Made by a program: the position numbers and the translations under genes. Shown here in pieces: positions 21,056 to 31,280 of a stretch of DNA of 64,000 bases (positions within the stretch are counted from its first letter, which is position 1; every line of letters starts with the position of its first letter). The notes under the pieces were generated by a model, which ran no database searches, had not been told where the DNA came from, and was given only the letters and a program-made list of their open reading frames with translations. The stretch is from Leptodontidium sp. MPI-SDFR-AT-0119 (lineage: Eukaryota > Ascomycota > Leotiomycetes > Helotiales > Leptodontidiaceae), in NCBI GenBank assembly GCA_020726505.1, contig JAHLEZ010000001.1:5828001-5892000 (forward strand). The letters are read 5' to 3'.

Positions 21056-21763
21056 ATGGCCGTCGGTTGCAAGAAGAATGGCGGGCCGTGCGATTTAGAG
21101 AAATTCGCGGACTGGATCAAACAAACGGTTAAACCTAAACTAAGAGGAGATGATGGAGAGATCCTCAACGACCAGCCAAAGATGTTCAAGCCAGATTTTA
21201 AGAAAGTGAACTGGGCCGAAATCGGTGACGGTGCATCGTTCAATCAAGACAAGTTTGACAGCGCGATGAAGGCAGCCCAGTTCGAAGGCAACGTGTTAAG
21301 TGACAGAGTGTTCACGAGCAAGCTGGACTCTTTCGACAAGTCCATGAGCCAGGCAGAAGATATCATCCTGAGGGCGCAGGAACAGCTCAAATCGAAAGGC
21401 ATCTCGGACGAGGCAAACCTCCGCTACAAGGCTCTGCAGAACGCCCTCGAGATCCATGCCAACGCACGGCGGTGGGACACGGCGAAATTTGTCGTGAATG
21501 GTTTCAAAGAATGGGCAGAAGATCCCTCGCGAAACTATAAGGTCGAGGTGGGCGAAGAAATCTGGCACCCACCCGCGCTGCCTTACAACAAAATCGATGC
21601 GGAAAAGACAGTAAAAACAAACAAGCTGGAGGGGGATAAGGTGGCCGAAGTCATGAGCTGGGTGACGGAGCATAACAAGGCGGGAGCTGCGCAGAGGCAC
21701 CTGGGACCCATTAAAAGGGCGGATGAGATAGTAAAAAATCTTGCGGCGGCATGTAAGAAATAG
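20993..21763 (+). CDS. Unknown ORF head-to-head with the chitinase remnant
   Basis: An open frame of up to 256 residues; the first 21 codons overlap the antisense of the chitinase exon, so the start is more likely ATG 21056 (MAVGCKKNGGPC, about 235 residues). The protein is charged, mainly helical in style, and poor in Cys (three in the mature part). It has no signal peptide in either start version. Readable landmarks are DLEKFADWIKQTVKPKLR, YKALQNALEIHANARRWDT and a Lys-rich C-terminus. I recognise no family. Codon use looks coding and there are no stops. Its abrupt junction with the broken chitinase suggests a rearrangement that may also have removed its own 5' exons. Confidence 0.6.
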   Translation: MTVKIICHINEVIHVGSHAAEMAVGCKKNGGPCDLEKFADWIKQTVKPKLRGDDGEILNDQPKMFKPDFKKVNWAEIGDGASFNQDKFDSAMKAAQFEGNVLSDRVFTSKLDSFDKSMSQAEDIILRAQEQLKSKGISDEANLRYKALQNALEIHANARRWDTAKFVVNGFKEWAEDPSRNYKVEVGEEIWHPPALPYNKIDAEKTVKTNKLEGDKVAEVMSWVTEHNKAGAAQRHLGPIKRADEIVKNLAAACKK

Positions 21764-22206
21764 GGACGATTAGCTGTTGCTGGTGTTGAGGTGAAAGAAA
21801 CATTCAACATTGTTCACGCTTGAAAGCTACGAACTGTTGGCGGATCATTTATCTTGAGTATTTGACAGGATACAGCCGGAGCAAGGGAGTAGGTTTTATG
21901 TAACATGTTGTATTCGCCATACGGACTTTGGCTCGTTACTTTTATCGAAGTTGGCCAATGCGATAGGGAGGTCGGTAATGAGGGCGGTCACACTTTACAG
22001 TTAGAGAGAATGTAAAAGACATAGCAAGGATCACAGCGAAGACTTCATAAACCACTGGAACTCATAACCGCTGAAACATGAATAAACCGGATCACCTACA
22101 CTACCCCCTTTCACGTTTCTATGATTCTTGCAGAGCTAGGAAGCTAATGTAAATTAGTCTACCTGTTTGAAGACTTTCTTCTGCTCGTGGCGTAATAATT
22201 TGGTGA
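21764..22206. other. Intergenic
   Basis: This is the convergent 3' region between the unknown ORF and the frameshifted 2EXR gene. No features are seen. Confidence 0.5.
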
Positions 22207-23627
22207 CTACCTATTGAAAATCATGCGTTCCCACTCTTCATTGGTAACACAGCACAACTTATTCCGAGGAGCAAGGTCGCCTGCCCAAGGAATAACTTGG
22301 CCTACGCCCCTTGTTTTCTCGGATCCCTGTACCATTGCATTGTAATGCCACACCTCCCCAAATGTCTCTGGCCGTCTCTCTTTTTCATAACAACGATTGT
22401 CGCACAGTCTCAACATAACCTGCGGCACCACCTTCGGCATATACTTTTCAGCATGCTCTTCCCACCAAGAATGATTCTCGTTAGGCACGAAGTGGTCCAT
22501 CCGCATATACATCTGCTCCTGGGGCACAGGAGGCGTCCACATCGACCTTGGATCCAGACCTTCAAAAGTCTTGAGATAGTCTCCCGTCTGGAAACCTCTC
22601 CAAACGCCGACCTGCAGCAGCCATCTGACTTTCTTTTGCCACGAGAGAACAGCTTCGTGAAATGCCGGGCTCAGAATAGCATCGAACAGCCTCTCCACGT
22701 GAGGCTCAGCTTCTCCCAAAGCAGGATCTGAATTGAAGAGCTCGTAGAATTGGCGTAACTGAGGCGCATCGTCATAGTCAACCGTTTGCACTGGGGCATC
22801 AGCTTGTAGGTCGAATAAGCCGGATGCTAGAGCAGCTGCTCTATCGACGTGAATCGAGATGGCCACTACAGTGGCATAGATGATTTTGTTTTCTTGTTCG
22901 AGGAGAAGATCTATGGCTTCCCTGAGATCGTACTCTCTTGCATCCTCATACTTGTCCACTGGCATGCTAGGGATTTCTGGTACCATCGAGTCGACAACCA
23001 TAGAATCTGTGTCGAATGATGCTGAAGAGAGAGGCTTCACCACGTTTCCCAAGTCGAAAGAACAAAAGAATTCCCCAACGAGGGATAAACGTATAACATA
23101 AACGTCCTTTGCTCTGCAGATGAATTCTTCCACCACAACAGCGGAGCGGTTGAAATCATTCACCCGATAATACTCGTCATCCCTTCTACGCGTCCTGATC
23201 AAAACTTTAGCAGTTGAACTCTGAATGTCCGGGGATCAAAGAACACAGAATCCTGGGACAGGTCAATGGGGACGGAACGGCAGGAGAACACAAACCAGTT
23301 GAGATGAAGCGCCCGGTCAATCTTAGGCTGAACCCATATCGAATCTAGGCTGGTTTCGTCCTGTGAAATCTGGTGTCCGCCCCATTCGAAGACCACCGCG
23401 CGTGCTTCAGCGCAGACCGTGGCGAGAAGAGGCACTCGGGCATTCTGTAAGGTGGTGCGAACAGGCCAGCATGCTTGACGAGATTCTTTGCCGTCGAGGA
23501 GTGTGAAGGGGAAATCCTCCTCTGTAATACGACGAGGGAGACAGGACTTCCAAATGAGACAACGGATCTCAAGAGGGAAGAGGTTAAACTGAGGGAATGA
23601 CTCGGGAGTATCCAAGCTGACTTGCAT
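22207..23627 (-). pseudogene. Large 2EXR domain gene with one frameshift
   Basis: Two overlapping minus-strand frames form one gene. The first starts at the probable ATG 23627 (MQVSLDTPES) and carries the 2EXR signature FPQFNLFPLEIRCLIWKSC. It ends at TGA just after a run of four T. The second frame (23202-22207, 331 codons) continues without a stop and has an extended acidic and Trp-rich C-terminal part (WRGFQTGDYLKTFEG, HSWWEEHAEKYMP). One extra T in the run at 23201-23204 would join the frames, so the lesion is a one-base loss or an assembly error. The function of this family is unknown. Total would be about 470 residues. Confidence 0.65.
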
Positions 23628-24029
23628 TGCGCTGGGATCACTCGGGTGAGCTAAGGTCTCAGAGAGAGAGAGTAATTTTTTGTTCCTGAGATAAAGGTAC
23701 TCGAAGAGTGGAGGTTGAAGATGCCACTTTTTCTCCTCATGTAGCCGCCCACAACACGTGCTTTTGCTCTTTCCTAATTTGGCCCACCTACGAAGCTTGT
23801 CAGCGAATGAACACAAAAACAAATACGCTGGCCATACTGAGATCATTCCTATTCTGCAAGGTTGTCAAGATTCTCCTCTCCGAAGTACCTATGCTCGTCC
23901 CAGTCTTTCTTTCACGTCTTGCGTCCCGACGTAGGGAGCGGACAAGGCACCGCCTCGATGACCGAGCCCGTCTTTTGATTCAACGTATTTTCTAGGAAAA
24001 TAAGAAGGGCTAGAACTAGTTTGCTAGTG
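23628..24029. other. Intergenic
   Basis: This is the 5' side of the 2EXR gene. The upstream extension of that frame to 23846 lacks features and is probably not coding. No other gene is seen. Confidence 0.45.
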
Positions 24030-25864
24030 AACGTTGGGCGGCAACGCTCAGTGCCAAAAAACCAAGGTAAGCCATTCGTCCTCGTTGCTGCGTACTTTGA
24101 CTGATCATTGATAGGGAAGCGGCCTTACGGTATCAAGAAGGAACGACTACCATTATCGTCTCGGAAGAGCGCACGCCTAGAGGAGATACAACGCCCCCAA
24201 GAACGAACTGATCCAAAGACAGGAATACCGAACCCAAGCACCTAATTGCCTCCCCAACTAGCAACACTCCCAAAGAGGCATGTCACTCTCGTTCCGCTAT
24301 GCTATAAAGCTAACTCAAGTCAAGTTTCTACAGAATCTATCGGCCTCTCTGTAAGATAAGGATCGAAAACGAAAACGAGCGCAAGAACCCGAAGAACCAC
24401 CCGTTTGCGCGCCAACTAAGCGCCTTCGAAAGCGATCACGAATATCTGTTGCGCACTCGGCTTTTGGGGATATATTTTGCTAGTCGACAGCTGATAGTGC
24501 CTCCGATAACAAGATCAATCTAATCGATTATTGGATTGAGAAGCAAAGGTGGCTTAAGAAATACTTCGAACAAGACTATTAGACTAGGAGGGATTTCGAA
24601 AAGGACAGCTGGCTTGAGAAATACTGGGAGCTAGAGAACAGCATGAATCACCTACTTGTAAGGAAGAAGTCGTCATCCTCCCTTCGCGGTAAACCATCCG
24701 AAGCCAGCTCTACTGGCTCCAGCGATTAAAAGCCAAGGAACGTCAAAAGTGCCCTATACCAAGACGCGCGTTATGAAACTATACTTGCGACCAAAGGCAG
24801 CTTCATGGGCAAATCCGAATTAGGTGCCATAGCTACGAGTAAGAGCTTGTGCCGAACCCTCCTCGAGACCAAGCAAACATTTCCTGACGATTCTTTGTTT
24901 CACGATGATTTATTTATTCGAAGAAACTTGCGAGATGGTACGGAATAAAAATGAGGCTCGAGTCGTCCGTGATATTTCACTATTAATAGTCCCTCCTGTA
25001 GAAATCCTAGCTATACGCGGCGCCAAGCATCTCAAGATTCTAATCGAAAGTGTCAACGGAGGCTGGAACAATTCCATCCCCATCACTAAGACTTGTCCGC
25101 AACCCGACTACTCCGTAGTATTCAGGCGAGGCGCGTTCACGGAGGATCAGCTCAAGAGGATCGAACCTTTCGTGGGCGAGCTTACAGATACTTCTTTCTT
25201 TATAGCCACGTACTCTATGTACTTCCCGTTCTTAACCTGCGAAGCAAAGTGCGGTGCTGCAGCGCTTGATATCGCAGATCGACAAAATGTTCATAGCATA
25301 GCGATAGCGGTAAGGGGTATTATCGAACTCTTTAGGCTAGTGAAGCGTGAAAAGGAACTCCATCGGGAAATCCTCGCCTTCTCTATCTCGCACGATCACA
25401 GCACAGTGAGGATCTACGGCCATTATCCTGTCATCGATGGAAACAAGACCACCTTCTACCGCCATCCTATCCGTAAATTCGACTTCACGAAACTGGACGG
25501 CAAAGACAAATGGACATCTTACAAATTCACCAAAAACATCTACGACATATAGATGCCGACTCACTTGAAAAGAATCTGTTCGGTTATCGACGCGTTGCCA
25601 CCTGATATTAATTTTGAGGTCTCGCAATCTGAACCAAGGGAATCCGGACTTTCACAAGAGTTAGAAAGCTAACATCTCTCTAACCAATCAAGCCATAATA
25701 TTGCATCTCTACTGGAGGATGCCGACAGTCAACCAAGCCGTGTTGGGTCGCGAGATGTTACCCCCGATACTTCCTTGTCTCAGAGGATCGACGGGAAAGC
25801 ATTTAAAAAGCCAAAGAAAAGGGTTCGGCCCGTAGAACTACACCAGTCACAAGACTCTGTTTGA
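24030..25864 (+). pseudogene. DUF7924 family gene, decayed
   Basis: The intact core (24905-25552, 215 codons) matches DUF7924: VPPVEILAIRGAKHLKIL, KPDF-like PDYSVVFRRGAFT, YFPFLTCEAKCG, DIADRQNVHS and FSISHDHSTVRIYGHY. The upstream sequence reads as the usual N-terminal region (KSARLEE, KRLRKR, YQDARYETILATKGSFM, LLETKQTFPDDSLF) but has several TAA/TAG codons. A 4-bp duplication (TTTATTTA, about 24909-24918) shifts the frame at the junction. The C-terminal tail continues to TGA 25864 past TAG and TAA. A probable first intron ends near 24115. DUF7924 proteins are a fungal family of unknown role, often in many copies. This copy is broken at both ends. Confidence 0.75.
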
Positions 25865-27104
25865 AGATTAGAATGCTTTCAAGGTGATCTGCCGTTTGGG
25901 AAAGGACGTAAATACATAGGCGGGGCACATAGACGAGGCAAGGACTGGGTGCATTTGTGTACTATAAAGTTTGGGGAAATCTGTATAATATAATGATATC
26001 GATAACAATGACTAATTTGTATGGTTAACCCCGTAGCTGTTTGATCCAAGACGTTGTTAGGTGTAACAAGAGCACCAAGATTCACTTGTATAGCTGTGGG
26101 AGGAAACCTATCCACCCCTGCGCTTTACGATGCTTAAGCGTTGGCGTACTGAATTCTCAGGCGTTGGAGTCTTTGGTTCCGGCGTTCTAGGAGGGCTAGC
26201 CGTAGGGAAATCGTCTGGCAAATACCGCCGGGGGACTCTAGAGAAATCCATATTTACTTTATGAAGGAGGTCTTAATTATCAGGCGAGTTCGATGCAATA
26301 GACGCGTTCAATTCTCAAGAATCACCTTGTAAAAGTCGCGATTTAGGTGTGTTTTAGAGGCGGCCGCGAGGGACGGAATGAGCCGAGGTACGGCGCCAGG
26401 CATTCAGGCAACCGGACATCCTAAAAAATCGGACATCCTAGAAAAGCTGACTCTCTAGGGGAGAGGCAGGGAACTGACGATTAATAAAGACCTCGTTAAA
26501 AATTATCAGTACCACAACAGCAAAGACAATATATTCCTTCCAGAGTCACTTCTAGGTATCTTCACGAAACTTAGCTCCAAGTCATATGTCAAATCCCTTC
26601 CCTCCCTCCGAAGCCATTCGTCAAACAATCATGTTCCCAATGCAGTAAAAGAACGTTAACTGTACCTCCCCTCCCACCTTATCCGCCACGAAGTTCTGCC
26701 GCTCCAAGCACATCGCCAGAACGTCATTGCTGTTGACCCACCCTTCAAATTTCGGATTTCGGTAGAAGGTGCCCGACGTGATATTTCTTTCACTCTCCAT
26801 AGCCTCAAACTCACTACCGATGCGAAAACTATTATCGCGAACATAACCCACGGTACGTACCCAACCGAGCTACCATTTCTGTTGCGTGAGGCTCTACAGA
26901 TAAGAATATAGACTGACTGATCGTCTCGACATAGAGATACCAGAATACGAAGGAGATACTGTAGATTCCGATAGCACCAGCCACAGATCTTATCTTCTCT
27001 CATCCCACCAACAAAGCACAGACGGACAAACACCACAGACACAGAAACACAGCAGACGGCACCAAAACGAAGCAGAAACACCCCAACCAAACTCAACACT
27101 CACG
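25865..27104. other. Intergenic
   Basis: About 1.2 kb with no supported gene. Minus-strand frames at 25879-26115 and 26621-27099 lack motifs. The last 250 bp are the promoter and leader of the phosphogluconolactonase gene, rich in CA/AC near the start. Confidence 0.5.
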
Positions 27105-27893
27105 ATGGCTCGACAACCCAACCTCTTCGCCTTTCCCACCATCGACGCCCTCGCCACAACCCTCCGCGCCTACATAATCCAATGCCAAACCGCCGGCATC
27201 CAACGCCATGATTCCTTCAAAGTCGCCGTATCAGGCGGCTCACTCCCCAAGACGCTGGCGCAGGCCCTCCTCTCCAAGCCCAGCTCCTCCTCGCCCGACG
27301 ACGCCATCAAGTTCGACAAGTGGGAGATCTTCTTCGCCGACGAGCGCGCCGTGCCCCTCGACCACGAAGACTCCAACTACCGGCTCCTGAAGGACGAGCT
27401 CCTCGACAAGATCCCCGCCGAGATGGGCAAGCCCGTCGTGCACCCCATCGACGTCGCGCACCTGGACGACGTGCAGGAGATGGCAGACCAGTACGAGCAG
27501 CTCCTCGTCAAGAGCTTTGCATCCCGCGACAGCGTCAAGCTGCCCATCTTCGACCTGCTACTCCTGGGATGTGGACCCGATGGACATACCTGCAGTCTGT
27601 TCCCTGGACATGCGCTGCTGAGAGAGACCGCTGCGTGGGTTGCGCCGATCGAGGACTCGCCGAAGCCGCCCCCGAAGAGAATCACGCTCAGCTTGCCTGT
27701 CGTTACACATGGTGTGAAGATTGCGTTTGTGGCTACGGGTGGTGGGAAGAAGGAGATCATGAAGCAGATCTTTGAGGGAGGGAATGGTCTGCCTTGTGCT
27801 CTGGTCAATGAGGGTGCTGGGGAGAGAGCGAGTTGGTTCGTGGATAATGCTGCTGTGGAGGGAGTGAGCTTTCCACGGAGGGGAAGTTTGTGA
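27105..27893 (+). CDS. SOL3: 6-phosphogluconolactonase
   Basis: An intronless gene of 262 residues, the normal length. The enzyme hydrolyses 6-phosphogluconolactone to 6-phosphogluconate, the second step of the oxidative pentose phosphate pathway, in the cytosol. Visible motifs are VAVSGGSLPKTL (phosphate-binding loop, about residues 41-52), WEIFFADERAVP, and the signature LLLGCGPDGHTCSLFPGH (about 150-167) with its catalytic His. A second conserved stretch is PPKRITLSLPVV. The ATG lies in a good fungal context (CACGATGG). The coding part is GC-rich at third positions, unlike the accessory region upstream, which fits a core gene. The symbol follows the yeast family name; SOL4 is equally possible. 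Confidence 0.95.
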   Translation: MARQPNLFAFPTIDALATTLRAYIIQCQTAGIQRHDSFKVAVSGGSLPKTLAQALLSKPSSSSPDDAIKFDKWEIFFADERAVPLDHEDSNYRLLKDELLDKIPAEMGKPVVHPIDVAHLDDVQEMADQYEQLLVKSFASRDSVKLPIFDLLLLGCGPDGHTCSLFPGHALLRETAAWVAPIEDSPKPPPKRITLSLPVVTHGVKIAFVATGGGKKEIMKQIFEGGNGLPCALVNEGAGERASWFVDNAAVEGVSFPRRGSL

Positions 27894-28178
27894 CTTGGGG
27901 GCAGATGTTGAGTAGTTTGATGACATTTCGATTCACATCTCTTTAGACTTTACAGAAAGAAAGGTGTTTTAGCAGTGTGTACTTTTTCCACATTCCAGCG
28001 GTGGTTTTTTAAATTTTTTTTTTTTTTGTTTGAGTGGAACAGCCACCTCAAATGACAGATAGATGTGCGCTTTGCGTTCAGGTCGGAAGGAAACATCTAG
28101 TCCTTGTGAATGCAGCAAGGACTTGCTCCTATATATCCATGACGTCCCTATTTAAAACATCCATCGATCCATAAGGTA
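27894..28178. other. Convergent 3' region with a T-run
   Basis: This is the 3' flank shared by the lactonase and the kinase pseudogene. An interrupted poly-T lies at about 28006-28027. Nothing else is seen. Confidence 0.5.
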
Positions 28179-29404
28179 TCATACACCTTCAAGCCACGGA
28201 TCCTGCAAGAGTTCTTCCGCCGTGGGTCTATTCCTCGGATCCAACCTCATAACCCTACAAATGAACGTCCTATCCTCCTCAGCGAGTTCCTTATCTTCCG
28301 CCTGCGCGAAAGGCTTCCATTTCTGATGATCTATAATGTACTGCGTAGCATCACCTATGAACTCCCACCTCTCGTCCTCTTTCGGGAGGAAATCAAAGTA
28401 GCTCAGTGGAAGAGGTCCGAAATACGCAATCTGCTTTACGAGAACGTGGTTGGGATAAACTTCATCGTCCGGTTCGGCATCCTTGGGGTCAGGCTTGAAG
28501 ATATGCCAGCCGAAACCCCATATCAGGCTTATGAGCTATGTACACACAAACCGGATCAGCGGGAACGATCGATCAATTGGTCGGTGTTGTGAAAAAAATG
28601 TAGTGGTGGGGAAGATCTGGGGAGGAGGGGCGGGGGGGGTGAGGGGAGAAAAAAGAAAAGTCACTTACCGTTGTACCAAAGGACCCAGATATCAGTCGCA
28701 GTGCCCCATCTCAGATTGAGCATGGCCTCTGGACTTCTGAACTTCTGAACATATGAGCACCGATCATGTGTCCGTTCTCCCCGAGCTTCAGGTGATCTTC
28801 CCGGTTCACAAGATATGCGTCGCCGCAATCGCCCAGCTCGACTTCGCTGAATCGACAGGGCCCACTGCCGTAATTGACGAGAATGTTATCCGGCTTGATA
28901 TCTGGAGTTTGAATGTCATTGATTGTATCAAGAAGATTAGTAAAAACAAGGAAGTGGAGAGAGGGAGCAGGGGGGGATACCAGTATGCACATAGCCATCC
29001 TCATGCAATGCCTGCAGCGCTTCAAGGATCCTCTTCGCGACGAACTTGATTTCGTGTTTCTCGAGCCTTTTCGAATTCGATGTCGTCAAGAGATTATCGT
29101 CGAGGTGTTTTAGCACTAGATATGGCGGGTTCTGTGTCTCATCCAGGAGCTGGCGGATTCCTGGCCGGGTCTGAAAATGCCTGAGAACGTCGCGTTCGTT
29201 GTCCAAGCGATGCTTAGGTGCGCTCTTTACGACCACCTTGCCCAGGTTTGAATTCCTGCTAACTGTTAACGATGACTAAGAGGTCGTCGGGGGAAGGGGG
29301 TCTTGATACATAGCAGTCCAGATGTCTTTGTGAAGTTGCTTCGACAGGCTGTAGCTGCCGACCCTCCCTTCGATACGTTGGCCGACCTTGAAAGGAGAAG
29401 CCAT
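28179..29404 (-). pseudogene. Protein kinase-like gene with two small lesions
   Basis: Exons read 29404-29310, 29255-28981, 28901-28669 and 28535-28179. Kinase features appear in order: a Gly-loop-like GRVGSYSLSKQ, the Lys in VVVKSAP, VHTDIKPDNILVN (HTD in place of HRD), and a DFG-like region replaced by ELGDCGDA. The activation-segment end should read FRSPEAM, but an 8-bp tandem duplication (CTTCTGAA at 28734-28741 and 28742-28749) shifts the frame to a nearby TGA. A second lesion, an extra base in the CCC at 28684-28686, lies where the TDIWSFGT motif is expected. The C-terminal lobe is otherwise intact and ends DPRNRPTAEELLQDPWLEG. The two insertions total 9 bp. With HTD and no DFG, the ancestor may already have been an atypical kinase. 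Confidence 0.75.
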
Positions 29405-29736
29405 GAAGGGTGTTGCCGAATCAAGATCGAGCCGCTCATATGACGAAAATAATTAGTGAAGTTGACGCACCTTGCGACTGTAAACGAAGACAGCAATTGC
29501 AAGTCTTCGTTTTGAAGGTGTTAGTTAGTTAGTCGCTGGGTTCAGCCGCGATGCGAGAATATCCGTAAGCGAGCCTGAAACAGTACTTGAAAACAAATGA
29601 AATGGTTGACGGAGTAACTAGATTCGTTTCCATTTTGCGTTTATATCAATTCCTACTTACACTTCTGCTTTTCAACAACCAAAAACACACGCGCGCACAA
29701 ATACCAAGTACCACAATCTCCCCTCGAAAAAGCAAT
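29405..29736. other. Intergenic
   Basis: This is the upstream side of the kinase pseudogene and the 3' side of the siderophore acyltransferase. No features are seen. Confidence 0.5.
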
Positions 29737-31280
29737 CTACAACTTCGCATTCCAAGCCGCCCTATCTGCACTCTCAAGCGGCTTCTCCCTCCCATCCCAA
29801 AAGACAGGACAGAGCTGGAACCACTTCTCCCTACTACAAACACTATGCACGCTCCTCTTATGGCCGAGGTCGACATACTTGCCAATGGTCAAGCCCTGGC
29901 TGTTCTCGTAGCTGAGGATTGTGCCGCCCGTGGCTTTGGGCTCGCCGACTACGTTCGCCGTGCGAGGGTCGTCGAGGAAGCAGTAGTGGATGCAGCTGCT
30001 GTACCAGGCATTTACGCGCTTGGAGCCCCGGAAGGTAGAGTCGCCTACGAGAGAGTGTCGGCCTCGGTCGTAGGGTGAGGAGTTGTAGTGTGCGCCGTAG
30101 TGATCTTCCTGTTTGGGTGAAGAGAGAGGTGTCAGCCAGTTCTTGTATCCTACTTCCATCCTACGTCTATCCACAACCTCTTCACTTCATCATGCACAAA
30201 ATCCAAAGAAAAAAACCCCCAGACTTTCCTCTCCAGAACAAAATACAACGATGAAGAAGGGAGGAGGAGAACAGAGGGACGAGGAGAGAGTTAAGAAAGA
30301 AAAAAAATCCATACCGTCGCCCAATACAGCTCAAAATAAGCAAACCTCCTCCCATCAAACCTCCCAAACAAACAAAGCACATGCGGATCCTCCGCCAACC
30401 TCCTCAAATAAACTCTATGTTCATCCAGCGTCCCCGTCTCATTCCACCCCGCCGCAACCCTCGGATCATTCTGCCATTTATTAAACAGCTCCAAATGCTC
30501 CTTATCCTTCCAATCCACGACCTCGAGCGAGAAATGCTCTTCCAGCTCGGGTACGTACCGACTATAACACACCGATCCGGGATGGGGTTTTGGGCGCCTG
30601 ATAGGGTGTCGTGCGTAGATTGCTTCGGAGGGGAATTTCATCGTCTGCGTGTAGGCTTCGGGCATCAGTGGGTATTCGTGGATGGGCTTGCGGAGGGGTC
30701 CTGAGGTTCCGGAGCCGAGTGTCCAGATGGGACGTGGGCCGAAGGGGGAGGCTGCGCCTTGCCAGAATGCACTTCTTAGGATCATAAGCCCATTTGTTTC
30801 GAGCGAGGAGGCGAATGATGGATCAATTACTTTCCCGCTCCATGGTTGGGGATGCGAGATCCCTAGACCGGTGGTGAGGAGTTCGGTATGGATTGTCTCT
30901 TTTCCTCGCCCTTGGAGGGAGAGGCGGAAATACTCGTTTGTGGGAGAGGAGAGGTAGAGTGCGTGGATTATATTCCATATTTGAGCGAGGGAGGGGGGAG
31001 AAGTTGAGGTCCAGGTTATTGTCGTGCTGGGGCTGCGGTAGGCTCGTGCCCAGAGACTGTTGTCTGATGCTGGAGGGACGGATGTTGATGGGCGAGCTGA
31101 GAGGGGGAGGAATGTTAGGTTGGCATTGTGAAGTGGTTCGGGTGGTGTTTGGCCATTGGTGGGTTGAGAATCCAGTGAGAGTATTAGAGCTGGTGGTGTG
31201 GAGGCAGTGGTAGTGATGCGATAGCTTGTTAAGAAGGGATGGGGGAGTTTGATGAGAGGGTAGGTTGGTGGTGAAGCCAT
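29737..31280 (-). CDS. Siderophore hydroxyornithine N-acyltransferase (SidF/SidL type)
   Basis: Two exons, 31280-30315 and 30108-29737, join at an ACG/GAA boundary in phase 0 to about 445 residues. The intron has a GTATGG donor and an AAACAG acceptor. The C-terminal half is the GNAT-type acyltransferase fold shared by fungal SidF/SidL and bacterial IucB/Mbt[35 protein letters not shown], then [19 protein letters not shown] and [15 protein letters not shown]. The family transfers an acyl group from CoA to N5-hydroxyornithine during fusarinine or ferricrocin synthesis; SidF uses anhydromevalonyl-CoA and SidL acetyl-CoA. Sequence alone does not let me choose between them. The N-terminal 120 residues are the usual non-catalytic lobe. 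No siderophore synthetase or ornithine hydroxylase is nearby. Confidence 0.85.

Noticed and set aside
14865..25864. Reassigned genetic code (TAA/TAG as Gln)
   Set aside because: Intact genes across the window end in TAG and TAA, and the affected loci lie in decayed, repeat-rich DNA. RIP explains the same pattern more simply.
29587..30078. 163-codon plus frame
   Set aside because: It is antisense to the second exon of the siderophore acyltransferase.
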